From HXMU1420-13 sp965249965 (GTDB lineage Bacteria; Bacteroidota; Rhodothermia; Balneolales; Balneolaceae): 64,000 bases of DNA. The notes below the pieces were generated by a model that did not search any database, was not told the origin of the DNA, and saw only the letters and a program-made list of their open reading frames with translations. Made by a program: the position numbers and the translations under genes. This document shows, one piece after another, positions 53,367 to 63,025 of this stretch (the stretch's first letter is position 1; each line of letters begins with the position of its first letter). The stretch spans positions 3,410,001 to 3,474,000 of the forward strand of contig OZ252262.1 of assembly GCA_965249965.1 (NCBI GenBank). The letters run 5' to 3'.

Positions 53367-54152
53367 ATGGATTCCAGTACACCTCGCCATCAGCAAATCG
53401 CTGAGCATTTAAGAACCGAAATTAATTCCGGAGAATTCAAACCAGGGGATAAGTTACCATCAGAAAAACGATTATGCGACTATTTTAAAGTGAGCAGAAT
53501 TACCGTGCGCCAGGCGTTGAAATCGTTAGAAACAGAAGGGATAATATTCAAAAAACAGGGGTTAGGAGCATTTGTACGTGATGAAATACCCACTCCAAAT
53601 TTAGTTCAATTAACCGATTTCTCTGAAGACATGCGACGCGCGGGCCTTAGCAGTACTTCAAAGTTGATTTCTTTTGGTAAAGTTGAGGGTAATGAAAAAG
53701 TTAATCCAATATTAGAAATCCCACCAGAAAAATCGCTCATGAAACTTGAACGCATTCGACTGGCTAATAATGTACCTGTTGCTTTTGATATCACATGGAT
53801 GCCCGTTAGTTATGGGCATTTATTAATGGATCAGGACTTAAACACCAGAACGATTTATGAAATACTGGAAGATGAATATGATATACCAATTAAAGCAGGC
53901 CGCTACTCCATAACAGCAGCGCTGGCTGATCCGACCCTAGCCGGTCATTTGAACATCGCGGAAAATGCTCCCTTACTTGTTATAAACCGGTGTAGCCGAA
54001 CAAATGGGGGAAAGAAAGTCTATTTCCAAACTCGATATAATAATCCTGCGCACATATCTTACGAATTGGAGCTTTTTCGGGATGATTCTGAGGAAGGTAA
54101 CTCCAGAGATGGCCTTCCATTAAAAGAATTCTGTCCAAAATTTAAGTTTTGA
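53367..54152 (+). CDS. GntR-family regulator, HutC/UTRA type
   Basis: 261 aa. The winged helix-turn-helix occupies residues 1-75: INSGEFKPGDKLPSEKRLCDYF and VSRITVRQALKSLETEGII. The UTRA ligand domain follows (about 90-240). The ligand is unknown. It is divergent from the sulfur operon with a palindrome in between, so control of sulfur-compound uptake is likely but inferred. Unlike sulfur regulators of the ArsR or LysR kind usual beside such genes, this one is GntR type. Confidence 0.9.
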   Translation: MDSSTPRHQQIAEHLRTEINSGEFKPGDKLPSEKRLCDYFKVSRITVRQALKSLETEGIIFKKQGLGAFVRDEIPTPNLVQLTDFSEDMRRAGLSSTSKLISFGKVEGNEKVNPILEIPPEKSLMKLERIRLANNVPVAFDITWMPVSYGHLLMDQDLNTRTIYEILEDEYDIPIKAGRYSITAALADPTLAGHLNIAENAPLLVINRCSRTNGGKKVYFQTRYNNPAHISYELELFRDDSEEGNSRDGLPLKEFCPKFKF

Positions 54153-54212
54153 TACTATTGTTCGAATTCTATCTTATGGAATGGAATAAGTTCGGAATTA
54201 AAACAATACAGC

Positions 54213-54743
54213 ATGGAAGCTTGGGAGAATGAATATCCGTCGACATCGGAATACGTGAATTTTTATACGGAATATGTTGAGCAGGTTGAAAAAGCCAACG
54301 TTATTAACACGCTTAATTCCCAGATGCACGAGTTGTATACCTTGATAAATACCGTGCCTGGTGATAAAGCATATTTTGCCTATGAACCAGGAAAATGGAC
54401 ATTAAAAGAAGTTTTTGGGCATATGATTGAGACCGAACGCCTATTCTGTTATCGGGCATTTTCAATCAGCCGTGGCGATAAAAATCCGCTTCCTGGAATG
54501 GATCAGGATGAGTACATGGCAAACAACAATTACAATGCCCGAACTCTCGCAAATTTATCCAATGAGTATTTGGCCGTACGCGTTTCTACCATTCATTTGC
54601 TCAGTAACATGACCAAAAGTATGATTAATCAACGAGGTACAGCAAGTGGTTTTGATTTTACAGTTCGTGCATTAGCATTTATAATTGCCGGCCACGAACG
54701 GCATCACATCAATATCATTAAAGAAAAGTATTTGAAGGATTAA
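54213..54743 (+). CDS. DinB-family protein
   Basis: 176 aa. Four-helix bundle with the expected metal His residues: FGHMIETERLFCYRAF and AGHERHHINIIKEKYL near the C-terminus. DinB-like proteins include thiol transferases using bacillithiol or similar thiols; the function here is open. It lies 60 bases after the GntR gene on the same strand; co-transcription is possible. Confidence 0.88.
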   Translation: MEAWENEYPSTSEYVNFYTEYVEQVEKANVINTLNSQMHELYTLINTVPGDKAYFAYEPGKWTLKEVFGHMIETERLFCYRAFSISRGDKNPLPGMDQDEYMANNNYNARTLANLSNEYLAVRVSTIHLLSNMTKSMINQRGTASGFDFTVRALAFIIAGHERHHINIIKEKYLKD

Positions 54744-54756
54744 ATCTTCAAGTGTA

Positions 54757-55518
54757 TTAACTGGCAAGTCTCTTTAAGAGCCTGTTTTTAAGACTCATTA
54801 TCGTCCACTCATATCCATCGAATTCCAGAGCTGTTAGATTTGAGACCCAATCACCGGAATTCATATAAATTACAGTTCCTTTGTCGTTCTCGTATCCACG
54901 AATTTTAGGTTGGTGGATATGTCCGCAAACTACATAATCATAGCCGTTCTCAATAGCTAATTCCATAGTGGCGAGTTCAAAATCATTGATCATATCAATT
55001 GCAGAACACGCTCCATCTTTTATTTCCGAAGAAAGCGAAATTCTACTTTTTCCGAGCATTTCCGAGAAATAATTCATCCAACGATTAATATGCATTAAAA
55101 AATCAAACTGTCTCTTACCCCGCTTAATAAACCAGTTCGGAAATTGATGAATTCTGTTCAAAATATCGCCGTGGATAAACCACACTTTTTCACCATTCAT
55201 TTCTAATACTAAGTTATCGCGAACATGCAGAAGTCCTAACTGTAAATCAGAAATATTTCTAAGCTTTTCATCATAATTGCCGGTGATATAAAAAATCTCA
55301 ACGCCATTTGATAACATGTTTAATAATACATTAATAACGTTGATATGAGATTCCGGCCAATGCGCATATTTGGTTTGCCACACATCTATAAAATCTCCAT
55401 TGAGGATAATTCTCTTTGGATTAATGGAATTTAAATATTGAATTAAGTCTTCAGCTTGGCACTCATTAGCACCTAAATGAACATCTGAAATTACAACTGT
55501 ATCAATGCTTCTATTCAT
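54757..55518 (-). CDS. Metallophosphoesterase, LpxH-like
   Basis: 253 aa. The calcineurin-type metal site is visible: VVISDVHLGANE, LNGDFIDVWQ, ITGNYDEKLRN, WFIHGDILNR and VCGHIHQPKI. In the Asn motif the common GNHD is GNYD, a change also seen among LpxH-type enzymes (GNRD in E. coli). A role in lipid A synthesis as UDP-2,3-diacylglucosamine hydrolase is plausible, but other LpxH-like enzymes exist. Its stop is 13 bases from the DinB stop (convergent). Confidence 0.82.
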   Translation of the reverse strand: MNRSIDTVVISDVHLGANECQAEDLIQYLNSINPKRIILNGDFIDVWQTKYAHWPESHINVINVLLNMLSNGVEIFYITGNYDEKLRNISDLQLGLLHVRDNLVLEMNGEKVWFIHGDILNRIHQFPNWFIKRGKRQFDFLMHINRWMNYFSEMLGKSRISLSSEIKDGACSAIDMINDFELATMELAIENGYDYVVCGHIHQPKIRGYENDKGTVIYMNSGDWVSNLTALEFDGYEWTIMSLKNRLLKRLAS

Positions 55519-55659
55519 GGCTTACTTCGATGATAAAACTGAAAATTCTCACTTCTGTGTTAACAAAAAATTGACTCAATGTTAATTTTTGGTAACACCA
55601 GTATTAATTTTAGATTTCCGAACAAATGATGATCGTTTAACCAAACTAACCCTAATATC

Positions 55660-56109
55660 ATGGCAGAAGAATCCCCACAAAAAATTGTTCATGTTCATCT
55701 ACCAAAAAATGAGCCTTTCAAAACCAGTTTAACGGCTGGTGATCATCACATAATAGCCGACGAACCTACTTCCGTTCCGGGTGGTAGAAATGAAGGCCCT
55801 GATCCTTACGATCTTTTATTGATGTCGCTAGGCGCTTGCACGGTAATGACCATGAAATTATATGCAGAGCGAAAAAAGTGGGGACTGGAAGATATTTTTA
55901 TCGAATTACGGCACCATAAAAACCATGTGGACGATTGTTCCAATTGTGATAACCCTAATTCAAAAATTGATGTTATTGAGAAGGAAATCATTTTTAAAGG
56001 TGATTTGGCCATAGAACAAAGGGAAAAACTTCTTGAGATTTCAAAAAAATGTCCTGTTCATAGAACTTTGATGAGCGACATCAGAATTGAAAGTATAGTC
56101 TCGGATTGA
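55660..56109 (+). CDS. OsmC-family peroxidase
   Basis: 149 aa. OsmC/Ohr fold. The redox Cys pair is in SLGACTVMTMKLYAERK and KKCPVHRTL. It probably reduces organic hydroperoxides with thiol reductants in the cytosol. The first half with VPGGRNEGPDPYDLLL is typical. It converges with the DUF1501 gene with one base between stops. Confidence 0.9.
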   Translation: MAEESPQKIVHVHLPKNEPFKTSLTAGDHHIIADEPTSVPGGRNEGPDPYDLLLMSLGACTVMTMKLYAERKKWGLEDIFIELRHHKNHVDDCSNCDNPNSKIDVIEKEIIFKGDLAIEQREKLLEISKKCPVHRTLMSDIRIESIVSD

Positions 56110-56110
56110 A

Positions 56111-57721
56111 CTATTTAATCAACGTCATTGACTTAGTTTCCACCTTGCTTCCGGCTTCTAAGCGATATATGTAAGTTCCGCTTGACAGCGAACTGGCATT
56201 AAATACAAATTGATGTTCGCCAGCCCGAACTTTCTGTTCTACCAATGTTTGAATAAGCCTTCCACTTACATCAAAAATCTGCAGCCGAACAGGTGAAGCT
56301 TGATTCACCGTAAACGATATAGTTGTAGAAGGATTAAATGGATTCGGATAATTCTGATGTAGATTAAACGAAAGTGGCCCTGAAGTTTCTTCATTTGAAA
56401 CCTGATTTTGGGTTTCTAAAAATGGAATCTTTTCAAACTCACCTCCAAGTGCTGCTTCCGCATCTGTTTTTTCTATACCGAACCAGTCGCAAAGAAGTGT
56501 GAGATAAACTTGCCTAAAATCATATTCATGAATCAAATTATCATATTCATCCAAATTTTCAGGTTCCAATAATGGGTCAGCCCCAATTATTCCACCCTCA
56601 ACATGGTCCCCGAATACAAAAAGTGGAGCCGCTGTTCCGTGATCAGTTCCTTCAGCACCATTTGCAAATACGCGCCTTCCAAATTCTGAAAAAGTAGCAA
56701 TCAATACTTCTTCAGACCTACTGTCGGCAGCCAAATCGTTATAAAAATCGGAAACTGCTGTAGAAAGCTCAGTAATAAGATTTGCATGATCATCCATCTG
56801 ATTGGCATGTGTATCAAAACCTTCCAGTGTTACCAGATAAATCTTCGTTCCCAGATTTCCCTTAATCAATCTTGAGACAATGGACAGACTTCGACCTAAA
56901 CTTTCGGAATCGTATTCCACCCGATTTTGGCTTTCGTCGTAGCTGTTTTTGATAGCTTCAGCGTATCGATACGAATTATTTGCCTGAATGCGCATGAAAC
57001 GCATCTCGTCTCCATAAATAGTGTCGGGCAGACCATCCATTGAATAGATCACACCATTTTCAACCAGATACTCGAGCACGCCAACATCTTGCAATGTCAT
57101 GCCCATATCTAACGTATCGCCTTTAAATAGCAGCGAAGAAGCTCCACCAATTTGTACCGCAAGTGGACTAGATGGCGGCTCTTCAATAAAGTCGGGATGC
57201 TGAAAATCTAAATGACGCCCAATCCAGCCAGATTCCAAATATTCGTCATGATTACTTCCGGTTAACCATATATCTGTAGATCTAAAATGCGATAAATCCC
57301 CATTTTCGTAACCTACACTTTGGATAACTCCCATTTTTCCTTCTTCCCAAAGAGGCGTAAGCGATTGCATTCCAGGGTGCATTCCCATGGTATCTGTTAA
57401 ACTAATGGCATCTTGTTTTGTGATAGAAACACCATTCCGGTAGTTGTAGTACAAGTCATTTTCTACAGGTACAATAGTGTTTAAGCCATCATTTCCACCG
57501 TTAAGCTGAATTAGAACCAACACTCGATCCGATTCCAGTCCTGCGAGTTTTCGAAATAAAGATGAACTTTGAAGTGCCTGAACCGGGGTATTTCCCAATG
57601 CAAATGCACTTCCCGCAGTGAATAAACCTAAACGGCGGATAAAATCTCTTCTACTGCAAGAATCGTGGTGTTCGTGATGATGGTGGCCATCGGCTAATTT
57701 GCTTCCTTTAATGTGATTCAT
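56111..57721 (-). CDS. DUF1501 protein with Tat signal and T9SS sorting domain
   Basis: I place the start at the ATG at 57721 (MNHIKGSK); the frame is open to 57796 but then would overlap the upstream gene. 536 aa. A His-rich start (GHHHHEHHD) precedes a Tat-type signal, SRRDFIRRLGLFTAGSAFALG. The DUF1501 domain follows (LIQLNGGNDGLNTIVP, GVIQSVGYENGDLSHF, FSEFGRRVFANGAEGTDHGTA), related to sulfatase/phosphatase folds. The C-terminus is a T9SS type A domain (QNYPNPFNPSTTI). Export by Tat then T9SS is implied. It is paired with the DUF1800 gene, 14 bases upstream. Confidence 0.88.
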   Translation of the reverse strand: MNHIKGSKLADGHHHHEHHDSCSRRDFIRRLGLFTAGSAFALGNTPVQALQSSSLFRKLAGLESDRVLVLIQLNGGNDGLNTIVPVENDLYYNYRNGVSITKQDAISLTDTMGMHPGMQSLTPLWEEGKMGVIQSVGYENGDLSHFRSTDIWLTGSNHDEYLESGWIGRHLDFQHPDFIEEPPSSPLAVQIGGASSLLFKGDTLDMGMTLQDVGVLEYLVENGVIYSMDGLPDTIYGDEMRFMRIQANNSYRYAEAIKNSYDESQNRVEYDSESLGRSLSIVSRLIKGNLGTKIYLVTLEGFDTHANQMDDHANLITELSTAVSDFYNDLAADSRSEEVLIATFSEFGRRVFANGAEGTDHGTAAPLFVFGDHVEGGIIGADPLLEPENLDEYDNLIHEYDFRQVYLTLLCDWFGIEKTDAEAALGGEFEKIPFLETQNQVSNEETSGPLSFNLHQNYPNPFNPSTTISFTVNQASPVRLQIFDVSGRLIQTLVEQKVRAGEHQFVFNASSLSSGTYIYRLEAGSKVETKSMTLIK

Positions 57722-57735
57722 GATACTGCTCCGAC

Positions 57736-59262
57736 TTACATTAATTGGTATTCTGGAAGTTGACGAATATGAGCCATCAAAGCCAAAATACGCCAATTCG
57801 CTCCGCTGATGTTAATATTCCACTCATAATCCGGAATTCCACCTAACAACACATTTGGTAATTGAGCTCTTTCCGCTTCAGGCAAATCTACACAAATCAT
57901 ATACTCCGCTAAGTCATATGCCAATTGATATGGATCATTTGGATTGCTCATTGCCTGAGCTATTTCGAGTGGCTGTACTTTATATCCTTCTTCTTCGTGG
58001 TATAAGTTTATCAATGTGAATTCCCATCGTTTCGGCAACGTAGTAGTTGAAATCCATGATCGATAACCGGGCCATCCTGCCACATTTATTGGACTTAGTA
58101 AAAACTGACCTAATGCAAATAATTGATACGGTTGATACTCAAGAATTGCCCCATTCACGTTTATTCCCGTCTCAAGCTGCATTCCTAACATATAATCGAC
58201 GGGACTTTTAATTTTCGAGCCTAGAATTTCATCATCGAAAAAGTGTTCACTTTTCAATAATTGTTTTAATACAGGTGCAATTTCAAAATCACTTTCTAAA
58301 AATGTGCTTGCCATTTCATCAATAATCGACTGATTTGGAATATCATGCACAAAATACTTGTACAACTTAGTACAAATGAATTGAGCGATCTCATTTGCCC
58401 GTTCCTCAAAGATGATATCTATAGTTTCGTTATAGTCGAACCTTCCTCTTCGCCCGAAAAACTCTTTGGTTCCACCATCAAAAAACCCAGGCTCATAAAC
58501 GGCATTCAATGTTTCGTAGTTAAACCAATGCCCGGTTAATGCGCGGGCTAATTCTCGAATATCGTCTTCGTTGTAATTGCCAATTCCCATCGTAAAAAGT
58601 TCAAGAAGCTCACGTGCATAATTTTCATTGGGATTTCCCACTCTATTTTCCACACCATCCAAATAAAACAACATCGCGTCATCTAACCCAATAGCATGTA
58701 CAAAGCTCTTGAAATTTCTCAACGAATTGTAGCGGAGAGTCGTCACATATCGATAAGCTATCGGAGCATGTTCATATTTTCCAATTTCAGTAACAAAATG
58801 ATTATGCCAAAAAAGCACCATTTTTTCGCGAAATGGCTGCTCTTTCATCAACTCAACCCAATCTGTTTGATATTGAATGTATCTGAAATAATTATCCTCG
58901 AAATACTGTATTACTGCCTCCTCCCCTTCATTCCAAGGTGGACGTGCATCCACCCATTCTGGTGGCTCCGGCAAAGGGGCCGTCATCGCCTCATCAATCA
59001 TTTCATCGATAAATTGAGTTGGATTCGAGTTTAATAAGGAATCAACATCAGCATAGTTCACGCCAAACTGTAATCGACGCAACACATGGTAAACTCTTTT
59101 CTTATTCCAGGGCATAGCTTCGGAAGGAACATATTCTACAAGTGTGGTTGAAAGTCCTTTTGCAGAAGGTTGTACTTCACCTGCTTTCGACTTCTCTCGT
59201 GGTTGATGAATCTGTTTAACTTTCTCTTGCGATAAGTCGTGTTCAAACATAAAACTTCTCAT
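57736..59262 (-). CDS. DUF1800 protein
   Basis: 508 aa. The DUF1800 hallmarks are KRVYHVLRRLQFGVNYADVDSL, KMVLFWHNHFVTE, NENYARELLELFTMGIGNYNEDDI, and REWARALTGH-like text (here IRELARALTGHWF). No classical signal peptide is evident at the N-terminus. DUF1800/DUF1501 gene pairs are widespread in Bacteroidota and Planctomycetota. Their function is unproven; polysaccharide or surface-related roles are proposed. It is the first gene of the pair. Confidence 0.88.
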   Translation of the reverse strand: MRSFMFEHDLSQEKVKQIHQPREKSKAGEVQPSAKGLSTTLVEYVPSEAMPWNKKRVYHVLRRLQFGVNYADVDSLLNSNPTQFIDEMIDEAMTAPLPEPPEWVDARPPWNEGEEAVIQYFEDNYFRYIQYQTDWVELMKEQPFREKMVLFWHNHFVTEIGKYEHAPIAYRYVTTLRYNSLRNFKSFVHAIGLDDAMLFYLDGVENRVGNPNENYARELLELFTMGIGNYNEDDIRELARALTGHWFNYETLNAVYEPGFFDGGTKEFFGRRGRFDYNETIDIIFEERANEIAQFICTKLYKYFVHDIPNQSIIDEMASTFLESDFEIAPVLKQLLKSEHFFDDEILGSKIKSPVDYMLGMQLETGINVNGAILEYQPYQLFALGQFLLSPINVAGWPGYRSWISTTTLPKRWEFTLINLYHEEEGYKVQPLEIAQAMSNPNDPYQLAYDLAEYMICVDLPEAERAQLPNVLLGGIPDYEWNINISGANWRILALMAHIRQLPEYQLM

Positions 59263-59368
59263 AGTTTGGGGTCACAGTTTAATAAGAGCAAAATCTAACA
59301 GAATTGCTATAAATGGGTAAAATCCTATACTTTGTAAAACCGAAATGCGTTAAGCAGATTAAATATTA

Positions 59369-59710
59369 ATGAGTATGAATTACTTTAAGCTCTTTTTGTT
59401 CCTCGGCCTGATACTAACTAGTGGTTGCACCATGTTTGATGGATTATTTCAGGAACCGGACCGATTGTGGATTGAAGTGGCATCCGGAGAGCGACAATGC
59501 ATTCCACCAACTTATGTTTCATTAGACGAAGCTATTGACCAACTAGAGTCAAATGGAATCGATGTATATGATAGTGAAACTATAAATTTTATGGTTTGTG
59601 AAGCCTGTGGTTGTCCTACCGGGATTGTGTATCGAGCTTATATAGATAATTCTGATCTAAGTGCTGCTGAAGATCTTGGTTGGAAATATATTCATGATAC
59701 CGAAGACTAA
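59369..59710 (+). CDS. Small lipoprotein, Cys-rich
   Basis: 113 aa. A lipoprotein signal ends in LTSGC (Cys20). The mature part has Cys at RQCIPP and a CEACGCP motif near residue 77, suggesting disulfides or a metal site. I recognise no family. It lies alone, 59 bases before the glutamine-synthetase-like gene. Confidence 0.65.
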   Translation: MSMNYFKLFLFLGLILTSGCTMFDGLFQEPDRLWIEVASGERQCIPPTYVSLDEAIDQLESNGIDVYDSETINFMVCEACGCPTGIVYRAYIDNSDLSAAEDLGWKYIHDTED

Positions 59711-59768
59711 GCGTAATTCTTCGAACACTTGCCCATTCACTTTTCTATATTCGCTCAAAAAGTGATCC

Positions 59769-61121
59769 ATGACCAAACAAGATATTGCTGGGCTTATTCA
59801 GGAGCTGGACGTAAAAAACGTAAAATTTGGCGTAATTGATATTGACGGCGTACTTCGGGGCAAACTAATCAGCATTAAGAAATTTCTAAAAGCTCTGCAT
59901 GATGATGTTGGTTTTTGCAATGTGATTTTTGGGTGGGATATCAATGATGAATGCTACGATAATTCTAAAGTAAGCGGTTGGCATACCGGCTATCCTGATT
60001 CTTTTGCAACCATCGACCCAAATACATATCGAAAAATACCTTGGGATGGTGAAAAACCATTCTTCCTCGCCGACTTTGAACATTCCAAAGAGTTAGCGGA
60101 AGTTTGTCCACGTAGTTTGTTAAAGAGAATTACGAAAGAAGCCAACGAAATGGGATTTATACCCAAATTTTCAACGGAGTTTGAATGGTTCAATTTTGCT
60201 GAAACCCCAAATTCCTTGAAAGAAAAAAACTATCAAAACCCAACTCCTATCACGCCAGGAATGTTTGGTTATTCGATCTTACGAGCATCTCAAAATTCTG
60301 AGTACATCAATCAGCTATTTGATGACTTATTTGAATACGGGATTCCACTCGAAGGTCTCCATACTGAAACGGGTGACGGTGTTTATGAAGCTGCCATCAC
60401 TTATGACGACATTTTGATTTCCGCCGACAGAGCTGCTTTATTCAAAACTGCCGTGAAAGAAATTGCTGGTAAACATGAAATCATGGCCAGCTTTATGGCC
60501 AAATGGAATCCTAAGTTACCGGGTTGTAGTGGTCATATTCATCAAAGTTTATGGGATGAAAAGGGAAACAACCTTTTTCACGATACTGGCGAATCGAAAA
60601 CTATCAGCCAGATTTTAAAGTATTATATCGCTGGTCAACTTCATTGTTTGCCTTACATTTTGCCGCTTATTGCACCCACTACAAACAGCTACAAGCGTTA
60701 TGTGGAGGGATCATGGTCGCCAACAAGTGTAAGTTGGGGAATCGAAAATCGTACCGTGGCGCTACGAGTAATTAATCAATCCAAAGAATCTATGCGGGTT
60801 GAGCACCGCGTACCAGGTGCAGACGCAAACCCCTATTTAAGTATGGCTGCGGCATTGGCATCAGGGCTTTATGGAATAAAGCATAAACTAGAAATCCCTG
60901 TTAGTTCCACATCAGGCAATCAATATGAGCGTAATGATTGTGAGCATTTCTCGGCATCTTTGGGGGATGCGGTTGAAAAAATGAAATCTTCAGACATTCC
61001 AATTGAGCTATTCGGACCTGGGTTTTCAGATCATTTTATACGAACTCGTGAATGGGAATGGAAACAATCTCAAATTGGGGATGCAAGCTGGGAAATGAAG
61101 CGTTATTTTGAACTGATTTAA
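59769..61121 (+). CDS. Glutamine synthetase-like gamma-glutamyl ligase
   Basis: 450 aa. It has the type I glutamine synthetase catalytic fold: HTETGDGVYEAAITYDD, PGCSGHIHQSLWD, TTNSYKRYVEGSWSPTSVSWGIENR and MRVEHRVPGADANPYL. It lacks the adenylylation-site Tyr region of housekeeping GlnA. It opens with LDVKNVKFGVIDIDGVLRGKLI as seen in the GlnA-like/PuuA group, so the acceptor may be an amine other than ammonia. The kinase gene follows after 11 bases. Confidence 0.85.
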   Translation: MTKQDIAGLIQELDVKNVKFGVIDIDGVLRGKLISIKKFLKALHDDVGFCNVIFGWDINDECYDNSKVSGWHTGYPDSFATIDPNTYRKIPWDGEKPFFLADFEHSKELAEVCPRSLLKRITKEANEMGFIPKFSTEFEWFNFAETPNSLKEKNYQNPTPITPGMFGYSILRASQNSEYINQLFDDLFEYGIPLEGLHTETGDGVYEAAITYDDILISADRAALFKTAVKEIAGKHEIMASFMAKWNPKLPGCSGHIHQSLWDEKGNNLFHDTGESKTISQILKYYIAGQLHCLPYILPLIAPTTNSYKRYVEGSWSPTSVSWGIENRTVALRVINQSKESMRVEHRVPGADANPYLSMAAALASGLYGIKHKLEIPVSSTSGNQYERNDCEHFSASLGDAVEKMKSSDIPIELFGPGFSDHFIRTREWEWKQSQIGDASWEMKRYFELI

Positions 61122-61132
61122 TTCTACAAACT

Positions 61133-62176
61133 ATGACCTTCATCGACTTTAACGAGATTGTAAGCAAAGCGTGGGACGCCTATGATGATTCCCGCCAAAT
61201 AGCTCGTATCGAAGATATCAGCGCTAAGGTTTCCACCAATCATGTGTATCGGATAACCTTGAAGGACAAAAACTTTGTAGTTGCGAAGCTATCCTATTTT
61301 GGGTTGTTTGATCATTTTGTGGAAGATCACGCCATTATCAATGCGATGGCAAATAATCTTCCCGAACCATTCGAAAACTTTCTGGCCCGATCGCTATTCA
61401 AGGGCAGTGAATTATTTGTATATCGCTACAAAACCGATTTGATTGATGCCTGGGTGATTTTTTATCGCCCCGTAAAGATTTTAAACCGATTGCCCCGCCG
61501 ACTTTCAGAGCATCAGATTGTTAGTCTTGGATCGGAAACCGCACGATTTCATGAGGCATGTTTAACCATCAAAAACAGTTTACCTGCTTCTTCTAAAACA
61601 ATGCTCGTAGATATTGAAATGCTTGAAAAAGTATTGGAATCCGAAGATGGTAGATTTCAATTTTATGGCAATCTGGATTTACTAAAAGAGCAATGTGCCA
61701 TATTTCGCGAAAATTATGCAGCATTGAATGCATCAAAACTGGAAGATATTCCGGTATTTGTGGATTGGAACATTGGGAATTTTTCTGTGAGTGATGATCT
61801 GCAACTTTTCTCACGTTGGGATTACGACTGGTTTAGAGTAAGCTCGCGTATGATGGATTTTTACTTTTTTAGCCGCGTAGTTTCAGAAGTCGGCGATCAA
61901 ACCATTTTTTCTTATAACATCGATGTATTAATGCAACCTCGCTTTTTAATGTATTTAAAGGCATATCACAAGCGAAACCCACTTTCTGAGCGAGAGATTT
62001 TGTTCCTAAAAGAATGCTATCGATTTTTCCTGCTTAATTATGTGATTAAGTATGGCACTTATTTTTTTCATGAGATTTTTGCTACACGTCTTCAAAAAGA
62101 AACCCTGGAAGTACATTTACCATCCATCGAAAAGAAATTCGATGAAACCATCCTCCTAAAAGCTCTGGACCTATAA
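61133..62176 (+). CDS. Aminoglycoside/choline-kinase-like phosphotransferase
   Basis: 347 aa. The APH-fold kinase signs are the Lys in FVVAKLSY near residue 48 and the catalytic loop VFVDWNIGNFSV, with the Asp and Asn kept although the usual His is Val. The metal Asp is in SRWDYDWF. It would phosphorylate a hydroxyl of a small molecule. It sits between the ligase gene and an HAD gene, with 11 bases and 0 bases between them. Confidence 0.82.
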   Translation: MTFIDFNEIVSKAWDAYDDSRQIARIEDISAKVSTNHVYRITLKDKNFVVAKLSYFGLFDHFVEDHAIINAMANNLPEPFENFLARSLFKGSELFVYRYKTDLIDAWVIFYRPVKILNRLPRRLSEHQIVSLGSETARFHEACLTIKNSLPASSKTMLVDIEMLEKVLESEDGRFQFYGNLDLLKEQCAIFRENYAALNASKLEDIPVFVDWNIGNFSVSDDLQLFSRWDYDWFRVSSRMMDFYFFSRVVSEVGDQTIFSYNIDVLMQPRFLMYLKAYHKRNPLSEREILFLKECYRFFLLNYVIKYGTYFFHEIFATRLQKETLEVHLPSIEKKFDETILLKALDL

Positions 62177-63025
62177 ATGGATTATCCCTCTTTTTTCGAT
62201 ATCGCTAAAGATTATAAAGTGATTATGCTCGATTCTTATGGTGTAGTTAAGAACCATAAGGGCCTTATTGAAGGTGTGCAAAAAACCATCGATTGGATTA
62301 AGAAAGAAGACAAGATCTTTCGCCTGTTAACCAACGATGCATCCCGTAGCCGGCAACAACAGAAAGACAGTTTGGCGAAGCTTGGCTTACCAAATATTGA
62401 ATTACATGAAATTATTACGAGCGGGATGATGGCTAAGCATTTTCTGAAGCAGAAAATCACTGATGGGAAAATTGCATATTTGGGAACCGAGAATTCAGCG
62501 GAATATATCCTTCAGTCAGGTTTGCAGCATATCCCTGTACGAGATGTTGATTTGAATAATCTGGATGAAATTGCTGCTTTTGTGTTTTTAGATGATGAAG
62601 GCTTCGATTGGAACACCGACATCAACAAAACGGTGAATATTTTGCGAAAGAAAACCATGCCGGTAATCTTGGCTAATTCTGACAAATTTTATCCCGTTTC
62701 GCATAATGATGTGGCCGTTGCCACGGGTGGAATTGCTAAACTGGTTGAAAGCATGTTAAATCGGAAGTTCATTCATTTTGGTAAACCGGATTCGCAAATG
62801 TTTATGTACGCTTATGAACGACTAAATGGCGAACTCGGCTCCATCGACAAAAAAGATATACTTATGGTTGGCGATACGCTCGAAACCGACATTTTGGGAG
62901 GAAATAAATTTGGTGTTAAAACGATGCTTGTTCTCTCCGGAAATACTCGTGAAGATAAAGCTCAGTTGCTCATCCAATCGAAAGGAATAATACCGGACTA
63001 TATTTGTAAGTCGGTTATTGATTAA
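62177..63025 (+). CDS. HAD-superfamily phosphatase, class IIA
   Basis: 282 aa. HAD IIA (NagD-like) with LLTNDASRSRQQ, VGDTLETDILGGNKFGVKTMLVLSG, and the Lys in HFGKPDSQMF. Motif I is MLDSYGVVKN: the second Asp of DxD is Tyr, like the DVWGV group of class IIA. So phosphatase activity is uncertain. It begins right after the stop of the kinase gene, so the three genes form one operon. The last four bases overlap the convergent partial gene. Confidence 0.85.
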   Translation: MDYPSFFDIAKDYKVIMLDSYGVVKNHKGLIEGVQKTIDWIKKEDKIFRLLTNDASRSRQQQKDSLAKLGLPNIELHEIITSGMMAKHFLKQKITDGKIAYLGTENSAEYILQSGLQHIPVRDVDLNNLDEIAAFVFLDDEGFDWNTDINKTVNILRKKTMPVILANSDKFYPVSHNDVAVATGGIAKLVESMLNRKFIHFGKPDSQMFMYAYERLNGELGSIDKKDILMVGDTLETDILGGNKFGVKTMLVLSGNTREDKAQLLIQSKGIIPDYICKSVID

